Under the pieces are notes generated by a model. The model was given only the letters and a program-made list of their open reading frames with translations, ran no database searches and was not told the origin of the DNA. 64,000 bases of DNA from Bacillus pumilus (GTDB lineage: Bacteria; Bacillota; Bacilli; Bacillales; Bacillaceae): assembly GCF_900186955.1 (NCBI RefSeq), contig NZ_LT906438.1, forward strand, positions 1 to 64,000, read 5' to 3'. Made by a program: the position numbers and the translations under genes. Below, piece by piece: positions 26,032 to 41,367 of the stretch (position 1 is its first letter; each line of letters starts with the position of its first letter).

Positions 26032-27333
26032 TTACGATGTCGTTCTTTTTTCAATATTGAATTGATCTGATAATAAGAGCCAATTTTGAGGGAAGGATAG
26101 ACCTAATTTCCAATAAGCAATTCCGTTCAAGTTTAACTCTTTGATGAGGTTGAACTTTGCTTGAATTGATCTAGCGTCTTCGAACCATACCTCATGCTCT
26201 TTATTATTGGCATCTGTATAACGAAAATAAGGTGCTTGTGCTGTTTCGTCATATAGAATGGAGGCATTATTATTTCTAGCAATTGCAATCGCTTGTTGGG
26301 GACTGACAGCTTTAGCAATAGGGCCGCCTTGAACGTAAGGAAGCGTCCAATCATAGCCGTATAAGTTCTGGCCCATAACAATTTTATTTGCTGGAATAAC
26401 GGTCAGTGCATATTCAATGACTTGGCGGACAGGTCCAATGGGAGAGACTGCTTGCGCAGGGCCGCCGCTGTATCCCCATTCGTAGGTCATTAATACAACA
26501 TGATCGACGATTTTCCCAATGGCTTCATAGTCATGAGCTTCATACCATTTTCCCTTTTGCTGACTACTTGTTTTAGGGGCAAGTGCAACAGATATTGTCC
26601 ATCCTTCTTGATGGAAACGGGTTGTTGCCTCTCTTAAAAATTGAATGTAGGCATCTTTATCAGCGGGACGTAAATATTCAAAATCAAAATGGATTTCTTT
26701 TAATTGATACTTTTTTGCAACACGAACGATTTCATTTAAAAATGTGGCTTTGACAGATTGGTTATTCAAAAGAATTTGCCCAAGTTCATCACTGAATTTA
26801 TCATTCTCTAGGTTAGTCACCACCATGGATAAAACGGTTCTGCTCTGAGCGGCTATTTGAGGTAGCTGATCTATCGGTGGTTCTTTCAGTGTTCCATCTC
26901 TTTGCGCTTGAAAACTAAAGGCGCCTAAATGCGTTAAATATGGAGAGGCCTCTCTAGCTGCTTGTTTTAAGTTTTCACTGACTTGATTTCCCCGTGGTTC
27001 AATGTAAGCATTCGAGTTAATGTTCCTTTTCGGTCTTTGAGGGATATAGAGCAAGAAGCGAATAGGAAGTATCGCTTCAGGCCGTATTCTATTCACACGT
27101 GCCAACTCTTCCACTGAAATTCGAAATCGTCTTCCAATTTGATAAAGTGTGTCATTTTGTTTGACCTCATAAAATTGACCTCTAATTGGAATGACAATTG
27201 TTTGTCCAATGACGAGTTGATTTGGTGTTTCAATATCGTTGGTACGGATGATTTCATTGACTGTTGTTTTAAAACGCATGGCAATTTCGTTTAAAGTATC
27301 TCCTCTTTTGACAACATAAATTTGAATAGTCAA
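26032..27333 (-). CDS. sleL: Spore cortex-lytic N-acetylglucosaminidase SleL (YaaH)
   Basis: SleL is a spore protein that degrades cortex fragments during germination. The 433-residue product has two N-terminal LysM repeats (about 3-48 and 53-97, each starting with a VKRGDTL- or VKQNDTL-like motif). A GH18 domain follows, with the catalytic HFDFEY segment. There is no signal peptide, as expected for a protein deposited from the mother cell. I chose the TTG at 27333, preceded by AAAGGGGG; a TTG at 27357 lies upstream of that site. A CATAAATT at 27356-27363 (reverse strand) could be a sigma-E -10 element, as this gene is sigma-E dependent in B. subtilis. Confidence 0.93.
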   Translation of the reverse strand: MTIQIYVVKRGDTLNEIAMRFKTTVNEIIRTNDIETPNQLVIGQTIVIPIRGQFYEVKQNDTLYQIGRRFRISVEELARVNRIRPEAILPIRFLLYIPQRPKRNINSNAYIEPRGNQVSENLKQAAREASPYLTHLGAFSFQAQRDGTLKEPPIDQLPQIAAQSRTVLSMVVTNLENDKFSDELGQILLNNQSVKATFLNEIVRVAKKYQLKEIHFDFEYLRPADKDAYIQFLREATTRFHQEGWTISVALAPKTSSQQKGKWYEAHDYEAIGKIVDHVVLMTYEWGYSGGPAQAVSPIGPVRQVIEYALTVIPANKIVMGQNLYGYDWTLPYVQGGPIAKAVSPQQAIAIARNNNASILYDETAQAPYFRYTDANNKEHEVWFEDARSIQAKFNLIKELNLNGIAYWKLGLSFPQNWLLLSDQFNIEKRTTS

Positions 27334-27378
27334 CGCCCCCTTTGTTATTGCTAACAATTTATGAGGGTTATGGATAAA

Positions 27379-27933
27379 TCATGTTTGATTTTCATTCGTG
27401 ATCTCTTTAGCAGTGGTGATTTTTGCTAGTAGAACGTTCTCCATCATCGTTAAAGCATATTCGTTGTCTCTGTCGTCATTTGATGCGATACAATCTTCAG
27501 GTACAATTAAGTTGTATTCTCGCATGTATGCGTCATTTGCAGTGAACAGAACGCAAATGTTTCCTGCAATTCCGGTCAAAATGATGTCTTGTACACCTAA
27601 TTCATTTAAGAGTGTCTCTAATGCAGTTCCATAGAAGGCAGAATGCTTCGGTTTAATTAAGAAGTAATCATCTTTAGATGGTGCCATTTTCTCTAAAATA
27701 GGGGCGCTTCTTTCATTTTTGCATGTTTCCATCACAGCTTGAATATCAGCCTTCCAGAGACCATAGTGGTCGTTGATATAGATGATCGGCCAATTTTCCT
27801 TGAAAGCATGATCTTTAAGAGCTAAAATCTTATTGGTCATTTGCTCTGTTTTATCAGCGAGCACATGTCCCATTTCAAAATCAAAATTATTAATCATGTC
27901 GATAATAAGCAGTGCCTTTTGGTGCTTTGACAA
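27379..27933 (-). CDS. yaaI: Isochorismatase-family cysteine hydrolase YaaI
   Basis: The 184-residue protein belongs to the isochorismatase-like hydrolases. The presumed triad is visible: the aspartate in LLIIDMINNF (D12), a lysine in FLIKPKHSAF, and the cysteine in GIAGNICVLFTAND. The natural substrate cannot be told from the sequence; relatives include nicotinamidases and isochorismatases. It lies just upstream of sleL on the reverse strand and is divergent from tadA. Confidence 0.9.
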   Translation of the reverse strand: MSKHQKALLIIDMINNFDFEMGHVLADKTEQMTNKILALKDHAFKENWPIIYINDHYGLWKADIQAVMETCKNERSAPILEKMAPSKDDYFLIKPKHSAFYGTALETLLNELGVQDIILTGIAGNICVLFTANDAYMREYNLIVPEDCIASNDDRDNEYALTMMENVLLAKITTAKEITNENQT

Positions 27934-27997
27934 AGTAAGACCCCCTTTAAAAGATTGTGCTAATATGTTAACCTCAATATCCTTTTAAAAAACATGA

Positions 27998-28489
<492 letters not shown>

Positions 28490-28500
28490 ATGGATGTCGT

Positions 28501-28529
28501 TTGCAATTTCGGCTATAAGAAGGTATACT
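28501..28529 (+). promoter_or_regulatory. SRP RNA (scr) promoter
   Basis: TTGCAA (28501-28506), 17 bases, TATACT (28524-28529) begins 12 bases after tadA ends and lies about 35 bases before the mature RNA. Confidence 0.8.
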
Positions 28530-28562
28530 TATGTCTGCGTCACTAACAATTTAATATTCATT

Positions 28563-28832
28563 TTGCCGTGCTAAGCGGGGAGGTAGCGGTGCCCTGTACT
28601 CGCAATCCGCTCTAGCGAGGCCGAATCCCTTCTCAAGGTTCGTTTACTTCAAGGTCTGCCTTAAATAAGTGGTGTTGACGTCTGGGTCCTGCGCAATGGG
28701 AATTCATGAACCATGTCAGGTCCGGAAGGAAGCAGCATTAAGTGAAACCTCTCATGTGCCGCAGGGTTGCCTGGGCCGAGCTAACTGTTTAAGTAACGCT
28801 TGGGGTAGCGAATCGACAGAAGGTGCACGGTA
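28563..28832 (+). ncRNA. scr: Signal recognition particle RNA (large Bacillus scRNA type)
   Basis: This RNA of about 270 bases is the Bacillus-type SRP RNA with an Alu domain. Its ends pair (GCCGTGC near 28565 with GCACGG at 28825-28830). The universally conserved SRP helix 8 is present as TCCGGAAGGAAGCAGC around 28721-28736, with the matching GCCGCAGGG segment. It partners with Ffh in membrane targeting. It lies between tadA and dnaX, as in B. subtilis. Mature ends are inferred from the B. subtilis RNA. Confidence 0.96.
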
Positions 28833-28848
28833 AATCAATATTAAATGT

Positions 28849-28880
28849 AACTCATCTAGTTAATCTAGGTGAGTTTTTTG
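28849..28880 (+). terminator. Terminator of the SRP RNA gene
   Basis: An 11-bp stem AACTCATCTAG (28849-28859) with CTAGGTGAGTT (28865-28875) is followed by TTTT. Confidence 0.85.
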
Positions 28881-29099
28881 TTGCTGTTTAAAGAATAGTT
28901 CAGCTGCTTTGTTTATACAAATAGCCAAAAAATCTTTTTAGAGTTTTTTTGTTTTTTATTAATCGCAGCGGGAACTAGTGTTCCTCGTGGTGTGGCAGAT
29001 CAATTCGAAAATCTAGAAAACAGGTTTTTGGTTCATAGAAAGTAGAAAAACTATAGTTGAAATCATCATTTTCGTTTATTAGAAAATAAAGGTGTGCTT

Positions 29100-29127
29100 T
29101 TGAATTGATCGGTGCATCATGTATAAT
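29100..29127 (+). promoter_or_regulatory. Probable dnaX promoter
   Basis: TTGAAT (29100-29105), 16 bases, TATAAT (29122-29127) lies 33 bases before dnaX. The AT-rich stretch from 28881 to here (about 220 bases) holds no gene, only a weak hairpin near 28970. Confidence 0.6.
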
Positions 29128-29159
29128 AAAAAAGATGATAAATGGAGGAGGGCGTATTT

Positions 29160-30872
29160 GTGAGTTATCAAGCTTTGTATCGAGTGTTCAGACCTCAAGT
29201 TTTTGAGGATGTTGTTGGACAAGAACACATCACAAAAACGTTGCAAAATGCCCTTTTGCAGAAGAAGTTTTCTCATGCTTACTTATTTTCAGGTCCTAGA
29301 GGAACAGGTAAAACAAGCGCTGCTAAAATCTTTGCGAAGGCAGTGAACTGTGAAAAGTCACCTGTGAGTGAACCTTGTAATGAATGTGATGCCTGTAAAG
29401 GGATTACAAACGGCTCGATTTCAGATGTGATCGAAATAGATGCTGCCTCAAACAACGGAGTAGATGAAATCCGTGATATACGTGATAAAGTGAAATTTGC
29501 TCCTTCGGCGGTTACATATAAGGTTTATATTATAGATGAAGTACATATGCTCTCTATCGGGGCGTTTAATGCCCTCCTTAAAACGTTAGAGGAGCCGCCC
29601 GCTCATTGTATCTTTATTTTGGCTACCACAGAGCCTCATAAGATTCCTCTTACCATCATATCTCGTTGTCAGAGATTTGATTTTAAACGAATCACGACAA
29701 AAGATATTGTTGGAAGAATGCAGAAAATTGTAGATGCAGAAAGCCTAAATGTCCAAGAGGGCTCGCTCGAGATTATCGCTAGTGCAGCTGATGGTGGTAT
29801 GCGTGATGCACTAAGCCTCTTAGATCAAGCAATTTCATTTAGTGGTGAGCAACTGACAATTGATGATGCGCTGCTCATTACAGGAGCTGTTTCTCAGCAA
29901 TTCATTAGTCAGCTAGCCGAAGCAATTTTTGATCAAAATATTGCCGTGGCGTTAGATACCTTAAATGAATTACTTCAGCAGGGGAAAGATGCTGCTAAAT
30001 TAATAGAGGACATGATTTTTTACTTTAGAGATATGCTGCTTTATAAAACAGCACCAGATCTGGAAGGGGTCCTTGAAAAGGTAAAGGTCGATGAAAATTT
30101 CGTGACGCTTTCGGATCGTGTGACACCTCAATTTCTATATGAAACAATTGAAGTGCTGAATAAAAGTCACCAAGAAATGAAATGGACGAATCATCCAAGG
30201 ATTTTCTTTGAGGTAGCTGTTGTCAAGCTATGTCAGTCAACGGCTGGAATACCACAAGCTCATGCTAACGCTGATTTAACGACGCTAACGGATAAAATAG
30301 ACAGGTTGGAACAGGAGCTATCTAGGATAAGAGCTGAGGGTGTGCCAATGTCTCATTCTCATCATCCTCAAGAAAAAAAGGAAGCACCTCGACCACAAAC
30401 GAGTAACAAAAATGGATACCGTGCACCTGTCGGTCGAATTCACGAAATTCTAAAAGAGGCAAAACGTCCAGAGCTAGAAAAAATTAAAGGTAAGTGGGGA
30501 GAACTCCTTGCCCACTTGAAACAGCAGAATAAGGTGTCTCACGCTGCACTATTAACGGATAGTGAACCAGTTGCTGCTGCTACTCATGCCTTTGTTTTAA
30601 AATTCAAGTTTGAAATACACTGTAAAATGGTTGCTGAAGATAAAAGTGGTGTTCGAACCAACCTTGAGCAGCTATTAGAGTCTATGTTAGGGAAAAGAGT
30701 GGAATTAGTTGGCGTTCCTGACGCTCAATGGGGTAAAATAAGAGAAGAATTTTTAAGAGATCATCAGCCGGATGAACAGGCAGATGGTCAGGGGACTTCT
30801 GCTGAAGAGGATCCATTGATTGCAGAAGCAAAGAAGTTAGTAGGAACCGATTTAATAGAAATTAAAGATTAA
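29160..30872 (+). CDS. dnaX: DNA polymerase III subunits gamma/tau
   Basis: DnaX is the AAA+ clamp-loader core that also tethers the polymerase and helicase. The 570-residue product has Walker A GPRGTGKT, a four-cysteine zinc module ([16 protein letters not shown]), the DEVH box and the SRC sensor motif. A variable, charged tau linker (about 375-425) and a conserved C-terminal domain follow. I chose the GTG at 29160 ([13 protein letters not shown]), 8 bases after GGAGGAGGG. The ATG at 29142 lies upstream of that site. It leads the dnaX-ebfC-recR-yaaL-bofA group. Confidence 0.98.
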   Translation: MSYQALYRVFRPQVFEDVVGQEHITKTLQNALLQKKFSHAYLFSGPRGTGKTSAAKIFAKAVNCEKSPVSEPCNECDACKGITNGSISDVIEIDAASNNGVDEIRDIRDKVKFAPSAVTYKVYIIDEVHMLSIGAFNALLKTLEEPPAHCIFILATTEPHKIPLTIISRCQRFDFKRITTKDIVGRMQKIVDAESLNVQEGSLEIIASAADGGMRDALSLLDQAISFSGEQLTIDDALLITGAVSQQFISQLAEAIFDQNIAVALDTLNELLQQGKDAAKLIEDMIFYFRDMLLYKTAPDLEGVLEKVKVDENFVTLSDRVTPQFLYETIEVLNKSHQEMKWTNHPRIFFEVAVVKLCQSTAGIPQAHANADLTTLTDKIDRLEQELSRIRAEGVPMSHSHHPQEKKEAPRPQTSNKNGYRAPVGRIHEILKEAKRPELEKIKGKWGELLAHLKQQNKVSHAALLTDSEPVAAATHAFVLKFKFEIHCKMVAEDKSGVRTNLEQLLESMLGKRVELVGVPDAQWGKIREEFLRDHQPDEQADGQGTSAEEDPLIAEAKKLVGTDLIEIKD

Positions 30873-30898
30873 TAAAAATGAAAGAGAGTGGTGTTCAT

Positions 30899-31222
30899 AT
30901 GCGCGGTGGAATGGGAAATATGCAAAAAATGATGAAACAAATGCAAAAAATGCAAAAGGATATGGCTAAGGCTCAAGAAGAGCTTGCAGAAAAAGTCCTT
31001 GAAGGTACAGCAGGTGGCGGTATGGTCACTGTAAAAGTAAATGGACAAAAAGAAGTTGTTGATGTAGCAATCAATGAAGAAGTTGTTGATCCAGAAGATA
31101 TCGATATGCTTCAAGATCTTGTACTTGCAGCGACAAACGATGCATTGAAAAAAGTTGATGAGTTAACAAATGAAACAATGGGTCAATTCACAAAAGGAAT
31201 GAACATGCCAGGTTTATTCTAG
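30899..31222 (+). CDS. ebfC: YbaB/EbfC nucleoid-associated protein (YaaK)
   Basis: This is a small DNA-binding protein of the YbaB/EbfC family, 107 residues. It has a methionine- and lysine-rich N-terminal helix ([18 protein letters not shown]), the conserved [10 protein letters not shown] segment and [14 protein letters not shown] at the C-terminus. The ATG at 30899 follows GAGAGTGGTG and gives the normal length; an ATG at 30878 lies before that site. It sits between dnaX and recR, a widely conserved order suggesting a role in recombination or nucleoid function. Confidence 0.95.
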   Translation: MRGGMGNMQKMMKQMQKMQKDMAKAQEELAEKVLEGTAGGGMVTVKVNGQKEVVDVAINEEVVDPEDIDMLQDLVLAATNDALKKVDELTNETMGQFTKGMNMPGLF

Positions 31223-31237
31223 GAGGAATAACTGAAG

Positions 31238-31834
31238 ATGCAATATCCTGAACCAATATCAAAGCTGATAGACAGCTTTATGAAATTGCCAGGAATCGGA
31301 CCGAAAACCGCGGTCCGTCTGGCTTTTTTTGTTCTTAGTATGCAGGAAGATGTCGTACTAGATTTCGCGAAGGCGCTTGTTAACGCAAAGCGTAATTTAA
31401 CTTATTGCTCGGTATGCGGCCATATCACAGATCAAGATCCTTGCTATATTTGTGAAGATACAAGAAGAGATCAATCTGTTATCTGTGTAGTGCAAGATCC
31501 AAAAGATGTGATCGCAATGGAAAAGATGAAAGAATACAATGGCTTATATCATGTGCTTCATGGTGCCATTTCGCCAATGGATGGCATTGGCCCAGAGGAT
31601 ATTAAAATTCCTGACCTGTTAAAAAGATTGCAAGACGATCAAGTGACAGAGGTAATCCTTGCAACCAATCCAAACATTGAAGGAGAGGCTACAGCCATGT
31701 ATATCTCTAGATTGTTGAAACCATCAGGAATTAAACTCTCTCGTATTGCTCACGGACTACCAGTAGGTGGAGACTTAGAGTATGCGGATGAAGTCACACT
31801 GTCTAAAGCTTTAGAGGGCAGACGCGAGATGTAG
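31238..31834 (+). CDS. recR: Recombination mediator RecR
   Basis: RecR acts with RecF and RecO to load RecA. The 198-residue protein has an N-terminal helix-hairpin-helix ([16 protein letters not shown]), a four-cysteine zinc finger ([16 protein letters not shown]) and a TOPRIM domain (VVQDPKDV...). It starts 15 bases after ebfC with AGGAGGAA. Confidence 0.98.
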   Translation: MQYPEPISKLIDSFMKLPGIGPKTAVRLAFFVLSMQEDVVLDFAKALVNAKRNLTYCSVCGHITDQDPCYICEDTRRDQSVICVVQDPKDVIAMEKMKEYNGLYHVLHGAISPMDGIGPEDIKIPDLLKRLQDDQVTEVILATNPNIEGEATAMYISRLLKPSGIKLSRIAHGLPVGGDLEYADEVTLSKALEGRREM

Positions 31835-31852
31835 GAAGGAGAAGTACGGTAC

Positions 31853-32077
31853 ATGGGTTTTCTTCGCAGAAAATCAATTCGAAAAGAATTCGATGAGAAA
31901 TTAATTCAACAGCTTTTTAAGCAAAAGGAAGAATGGAACAGACAAAAAAAGCTTGTCGCAAATAGCGTTGAGCCTTCACCGGACATTCTATTCGAATTAA
32001 AGCTTGCTCAAGCGAAGTACTTTTTCTATCTAAGAGAAGCGAAAAAGAGGAATTTACGTTTAAACAACTGGAGATAG
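31853..32077 (+). CDS. yaaL: YaaL, DUF2508 family protein of unknown function
   Basis: This 74-residue, highly basic and helical protein begins MGFLRRKSIRKEF and has a central ELKLAQAKYFFYLREAKKR segment. It lies between recR and bofA, as in B. subtilis. AAGGAGAAG precedes the ATG. No function can be assigned. Confidence 0.9.
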   Translation: MGFLRRKSIRKEFDEKLIQQLFKQKEEWNRQKKLVANSVEPSPDILFELKLAQAKYFFYLREAKKRNLRLNNWR

Positions 32078-32143
32078 CAGGTCTATTTTACATAGTCCTC
32101 TCATATGCTTGTACTATTCATATGAAGAGGAGATGAGAGGATT

Positions 32144-32407
32144 ATGGAACCTGTTATTGTGATCGGGTCAATTTTGCTTGCTGTATTATTGTTGTTTATG
32201 TCAGGTGTTCAAGCGAACCCCATCAAATGGTTAGGGCTGATCGGAATAAAGTTTGTGGCAGGTGCTCTTTTTTTATTTTGCCTCAATCTATTTGGTGAGA
32301 GTCTAGGATTACATGTCTCTATTAACCCTGTAACAAGTGGAATCAGTGGTCTATTGGGCATCCCAGGCGTAGCAGCTTTAGTCGTAATTGAAAAATTTAT
32401 TATTTAA
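32144..32407 (+). CDS. bofA: Pro-sigma-K processing inhibitor BofA
   Basis: BofA is a mother-cell membrane protein that, with SpoIVFA, holds the protease SpoIVFB inactive until the engulfed forespore signals. The 87-residue protein has two hydrophobic segments (about 2-22 and 29-50). Its C-terminal region contains NPVTSGISGLLGIPGV, including the conserved NPVT-type motif. Start is ATG 32144 with AGAGGAGATGAGAGG upstream. It ends just before the promoters of the second rRNA operon. Confidence 0.95.
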   Translation: MEPVIVIGSILLAVLLLFMSGVQANPIKWLGLIGIKFVAGALFLFCLNLFGESLGLHVSINPVTSGISGLLGIPGVAALVVIEKFII

Positions 32408-32419
32408 TGAGAAATATTG

Positions 32420-32682
32420 TTGACTTTGATCCCGTATGGTGGTAAATTAATATACGTCGCTGATGACGAAGAAACGAAATAACATGATAACAAAAAAGTT
32501 GTTGACATCAACAATTTAAATATGGTATAATGTTCTAGTCGCTTCTGAAGCGGTAAACAAGTTCTTTGAAAACTAAACAAGACAAAACGTACCTGTTAAT
32601 TCGAGTTTTTATAAAAAAATCCTATGTTATATCATAGGTAGTCAGTCAAACGCTGACGAAAAACAAAACTTCGGTTTTGTAC
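32420..32682 (+). promoter_or_regulatory. rRNA operon 2 tandem promoters and leader
   Basis: Two promoters are visible. P1 is TTGACT (32420-32425), 17 bases, TAAATT (32443-32448). P2 is a near-perfect TTGACA (32502-32507), 18 bases, TATAAT (32526-32531). The leader then repeats that of operon 1 with boxA-like TTCTTTGAAAACT at 32562-32574 and the same processing hairpins. It has two extra T in one run. Confidence 0.85.
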
Positions 32683-34242
<1,560 letters not shown>

Positions 34243-34327
34243 ATGGAGCAGTGTGCGTTTTCGTCTTGTTTAGTTTTGAAGGAACTTGCAAAAGATCCTA
34301 CAACATCATATCTTCGATATGAAAGAT

Positions 34328-34404
<77 letters not shown>

Positions 34405-34418
34405 TCTTCTATTAAATC

Positions 34419-34494
34419 GGGGCCTTAGCTCAGCTGGGAGAGCGCCTGCCTTGCACGCAGGAGGTCAGCGGTTCGATCCCGCTAGGCTCCACCA
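34419..34494 (+). tRNA. tRNA-Ala (TGC), operon 2 spacer
   Basis: Identical to the operon 1 tRNA-Ala: 76 bases, anticodon TGC, encoded CCA. Confidence 0.98.
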
Positions 34495-34592
34495 ACGTGT
34501 TCTTTGAAAACTAGATAACAATAAGTAATACATTCACATTGAATGCAATGCAAAGTTCATCACACATAGTGATTCTTTCTAAAGTAAGAAAT

Positions 34593-37521
<2,929 letters not shown>

Positions 37522-37584
37522 TATATTCTAATGTGAAGTTTGAACATTGTTATCTAGTTTTGAGAGAACATTCTCTCCATCAGG

Positions 37585-37700
37585 TTTGGTGGCGATAGCG
37601 AAGAGGTCACACCCGTTCCCATACCGAACACGGAAGTTAAGCTCTTCAGCGCCGATGGTAGTTGGGGGTCTCCCCCTGTGAGAGTAGGACGCCGCCAAGC
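37585..37700 (+). rRNA. 5S ribosomal RNA, operon 2
   Basis: 116 bases, the same sequence as the operon 1 5S gene, followed directly by the operon terminator. Confidence 0.98.
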
Positions 37701-37709
37701 TTTTCTAAG

Positions 37710-37741
37710 GATCAGTTCCATACGGAACTGGTCTTTTTTGT
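37710..37741 (+). terminator. Terminator of rRNA operon 2
   Basis: A stem GATCAGTTCC (37710-37719) with GGAACTGGTC (37724-37733) is followed by TTTTTT. It differs from the operon 1 terminator by one loop base (C for A). Sequence identity to operon 1 ends about here. Confidence 0.9.
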
Positions 37742-37818
37742 TTTTTAAGAAAAGGAACAAACACCCGATCTGACATGGATACATATACTAAACTACCATC
37801 TGAAACATTCTTAATTTT

Positions 37819-37848
37819 GTATACAATTGAAAGCGCTAGGGCATACTG
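37819..37848 (+). promoter_or_regulatory. Sigma-F/sigma-G type promoter of csfB
   Basis: GTATA (37819-37823), 15 bases, GGGCATACTG (37839-37848) fits the forespore sigma-F pattern (GYATA, spacer, GGNNANAHTR). csfB is sigma-F dependent in B. subtilis. A near-identical element precedes fin. Confidence 0.8.
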
Positions 37849-37871
37849 AAGCTATAAGTGGAGGTGTCACA

Positions 37872-38063
37872 ATGAGCAAAAAAGAGCGAGAAGCGATTTG
37901 TTTGATTTGTGAAGAGAAAAAGACAAAGGGAATTTATTTATATCATCAGTTTTTGTGCCGCGACTGTGAGCGAAAGTTAATTTCTACATCGACCTCGGAT
38001 CCTAGCTATTCCGATTATGTGAGAAAGCTTAAAAATCTTCATACGCCGCCTTTGTATTCATAG
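37872..38063 (+). CDS. csfB: Anti-sigma factor CsfB (Gin)
   Basis: CsfB inhibits sigma-G in the early forespore and sigma-E in the mother cell. The 63-residue zinc protein has two CxxC pairs (CLICEE and CRDCERK). Its conserved C-terminus LISTSTSDPSYSDYV... ends in HTPPLYS. The ATG at 37872 has GGAGGTG 6 bases upstream; an earlier in-frame start at 37827 lies within the promoter and is rejected. A sigma-F type promoter precedes it. Confidence 0.95.
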   Translation: MSKKEREAICLICEEKKTKGIYLYHQFLCRDCERKLISTSTSDPSYSDYVRKLKNLHTPPLYS

Positions 38064-38191
38064 ACCACTAGATGGTCTTTTTTTAGGAGCTATGAAGGAT
38101 TGGGCTTGTTTTTTGGAACTTAGTTTGGACATCATCCGTAATTCATAATAAGATAAACAGAGAGCCTGATTATTCATAGGAGTCGATGAAC

Positions 38192-38806
38192 ATGAAATCA
38201 ATCTTTTATACATTTATATGGGCCATCCTCTCTACTTTTTTTTCGCTTGTGATTTTAACCGTCAGTATAGGGGTTTTCCATCATCATGCTGGATTATCGA
38301 TACTGTATGCGATGATTGGGTGGGGCGTGATGTTTGTGGGGAGCAGATGGACTGCTTTCCAATTGTTTTTAAAGAAACACGGACTGTCTCGTAGTGATTA
38401 TGTATATATCAAACAGCATTTAAAAGAAGCGGGACAAAAGCTTGTGCGTTTAAAAAAAGCTTTATTTGCTGTGAAAAACGTACAAACGATCAAACATAAT
38501 TATGAAGTTTTTCGGCTTGCACGACGAATCTATACAATAACAAAAAAAGAGCCTAATCGCTTTTATGATGCACAGCGTTTTTATTTTGAAAGCTTAGATT
38601 CTGTCGTTGAACTAACTGAGAAATATGCACTCTTGTATAATCAGCCTAATCGTAGTCATGAGCTGGAAATGACATTGAGCCAAACCCGAGTGACATTGAC
38701 AGAGCTGCAAAAGCAATTGACGAATGATTTGCAGCAAGTGTTAGGAAGAGATATAGAGGCTCTTCATATTGAGCTTGAAGTAGCTGATAAAATGATGAAG
38801 AAATAG
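38192..38806 (+). CDS. xpaC: XpaC membrane-associated protein
   Basis: This is the XpaC family, named for 5-bromo-4-chloroindolyl phosphate hydrolysis; its biochemical role is not settled. The 204-residue product has two N-terminal hydrophobic segments (about 5-28 and 34-52), then a basic, helical cytoplasmic part. I prefer the ATG at 38192, 9 bases after AGGAG, over the ATG at 38186, which is only 3 bases away. It is followed after 19 bases by yaaN, its usual partner. Confidence 0.88.
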   Translation: MKSIFYTFIWAILSTFFSLVILTVSIGVFHHHAGLSILYAMIGWGVMFVGSRWTAFQLFLKKHGLSRSDYVYIKQHLKEAGQKLVRLKKALFAVKNVQTIKHNYEVFRLARRIYTITKKEPNRFYDAQRFYFESLDSVVELTEKYALLYNQPNRSHELEMTLSQTRVTLTELQKQLTNDLQQVLGRDIEALHIELEVADKMMKK

Positions 38807-38825
38807 ATGAAAGGAGTCAAACTCG

Positions 38826-39884
38826 ATGAAACCGGAAGATCGCGCCACAACATCACTTGCCTCCAATACAGATCTTCAGTTTCGGGTGTTTGATACCTTA
38901 TCTGATGAAGAGAAAAAAGAAGCTGTGCAGCGAGCTCAGCAGATCCCTGAAAATCCGCAAAAGCTCCTTTTCTATGGTACACGTGTGCAGGAACGACTAT
39001 TGGAACAATCACAACAGATGATGAAATATGTTGAGAAAAAAGATATCGATCAAATAGGAGACGTGCTTGAAGCCTTTTTGCAGCAGCTGCAAGTAGTGGA
39101 GCCTGAGGATTTAGTGCCAAAGAAACAGGGCTTTTTTTTGAAATGGTTTCAACGGGATAAGCGATCTATTCAGGAGATCATATCACGATTTCAACATGCA
39201 AAATCACAGATCGAGAGATTGTCCGCAAGGCTTCGTTATGCAAGAGGTGTATTAATCTCGGACCATATATTATTAGAGCGTTTATTTGAAGAAAATCAAA
39301 CATATTTTCAAGAGATGACGATGCAGGTTGCCGCAGTTGAAGCGAAAATGACAACGTTAGAGCAGCAGCCTCTTTCAGAAACGCAACTTTCTGTTGAACG
39401 GACGTTAGAGGAGCAATTGATGAGTCAAGAAATCAATGAAGAAGAGTATGTGGAGAGACTAAAGGAACGAAAGTATGATTTGCTGTTAAGCCGGCAAATT
39501 GCATTGCAATGTAATGCTCAAATTCGGATGATCCAGCATACGAATCATACATTGGCCAATCACATTCAATCAACTGTTTCAGCATCTATTCCTCTATGGA
39601 TCAACCAAATGTCGATTGCATTAACACATATTCAGCAGCGGGCCAATTCAGCTCTTGAGAACCGAATCCAAAAAACATATGAAAATGTATCGAAACAGCA
39701 GGGGCAAATTGTTGAAGAGGCATCTTTAGCCCCTATAGATACGTTGAAAAAGGTTCAACGTCAATTAGCTGAAACATTACAGGAAACATTACAGGTGAAA
39801 GAGCATGGAAGCCAAGAGCGAGCTCAATTGAAAAGCAGTATGTATGAGGCAGAGCAGCAGTTGGCGAATCCAATAAAGGAATGA
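38826..39884 (+). CDS. yaaN: TelA-family (toxic anion resistance-like) protein YaaN
   Basis: The 352-residue, almost entirely helical and charged protein belongs to the TelA family found with tellurite-resistance genes. Its function in Bacillus is unclear. Long coiled-coil-like segments run from about 120 to 340, and no membrane segment is visible. AAAGGAG precedes the ATG. It forms a two-gene unit with xpaC, a pairing also seen in other Firmicutes, which suggests they act together. Confidence 0.88.
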   Translation: MKPEDRATTSLASNTDLQFRVFDTLSDEEKKEAVQRAQQIPENPQKLLFYGTRVQERLLEQSQQMMKYVEKKDIDQIGDVLEAFLQQLQVVEPEDLVPKKQGFFLKWFQRDKRSIQEIISRFQHAKSQIERLSARLRYARGVLISDHILLERLFEENQTYFQEMTMQVAAVEAKMTTLEQQPLSETQLSVERTLEEQLMSQEINEEEYVERLKERKYDLLLSRQIALQCNAQIRMIQHTNHTLANHIQSTVSASIPLWINQMSIALTHIQQRANSALENRIQKTYENVSKQQGQIVEEASLAPIDTLKKVQRQLAETLQETLQVKEHGSQERAQLKSSMYEAEQQLANPIKE

Positions 39885-39961
39885 GAAACCATCTTTCGGT
39901 TCACTTGTTTGAACGTTATAATAGACTTAAGATATTGTTAAAGTGAAAAGGGTCGATTTGT

Positions 39962-41367
39962 TTGAGAACACCTTTATATACAGCATTAGCACAGCATGCG
40001 GAAAAGAAGCCTTATTCTTTTCACGTTCCAGGACATCACAATGGAGATGTCTTTTTTGATGAGGCACGGTCTCACTATGCTTCAATCCTTCAATTGGATG
40101 TGACGGAGCTTGAAGGCCTAGATGATCTTCATCACCCGACTGGGGTCATCCAAGAGGCAGAACATTTATTGACTAAGCTATATGGTTCAGGTCAAAGCTT
40201 CTTCCTTGTGAATGGCACAACAGTCGGAAATTTGGCGATGGTGATGACAGCATGCCGCATGGGAGACGAGATTTTTGTCCAGCGTAATTGCCATAAGTCT
40301 GTCTTTCATGCGATCGAGCTTGCAGGGGCAACGCCTATTTTGATAGACGCTGAGATAGACGCTCACTTGCACGTTCCAACACATGTGACGGATGATACAG
40401 TGAGAAAAGCCATAGCAAGACATCCTCATTGCCGGGCAATCGTTTTGACTTATCCGAACTACTACGGACACGCAGCTGATTTATCAAAGCTGATTCACAT
40501 GTGTCATGAAGCAGGTATGGTTGTTTTGGTTGACGAGGCACATGGTGCGCACTTTGTATTAGGCGGTGCCTTTCCTCCATCTGCTCTTTCCTATGGAGCG
40601 GACGTGGTGGTACAATCAGCACATAAAACCCTTCCGGCAATGACGATGGGTTCCTATCTTCATCTTCAAGGGGACCGAATCGATGCGAAGCGTTTGAAAA
40701 CCTTGCTCACGATGCTTCAAAGTAGTTCGCCCTCTTATCCAATTATGGGCTCATTAGATGTAGCAAGAGCTTATGTCGAGGAGATCAAAGGAAAAGGGAC
40801 ATTGGATGTAATCATGAAAGAACTGACAGAGCTGAAAGATCAGTTCAACCGTCTGACCCATCTTGAAGTGGTTGAACCTGACTCGATACATTCCGATCCT
40901 TTAAAATGCGTCATTCGATCAACAAAAGGACTGACTGGTTACGAACTAAAGCAGGTGCTTGAATCAGTGGATGTTCATCCAGAGCTTGCGGACGAACATC
41001 AGGTTTTACTTGTACTTAGCTTAGAACAGAGGCAGAACGTTCCTTTCAAGCGGATTGAGCAGGCTCTTAAGCAAAGTGATTCATTGCTCAAAGGAAAAAA
41101 ACATATCCAAAATGAGACGATATCTATTGAGACTGATGTACAAAATCAAGACATAGAGGCTGTCCCATTTGAACATGCAGCAGGCCGGATGAGTGCAGAA
41201 TCCATTATTCCCTATCCACCTGGAATTCCTTTGATGATTAAGGGAGAGCGTATTGAAAAAGAACAAATTGAGGCGTTAAGCCGTTTGCTTGGTCACGAGG
41301 TTCATATTCAAGCAAGTCAGGTCATTCATCAGAGAAAATTATATGTTTATATAGAAGAGGAGACACT

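Noticed and set aside
28881..29099. A small gene or RNA between the SRP RNA terminator and dnaX
   Set aside because: The stretch is AT-rich with only a weak hairpin near 28970 and no open frame with a ribosome binding site.
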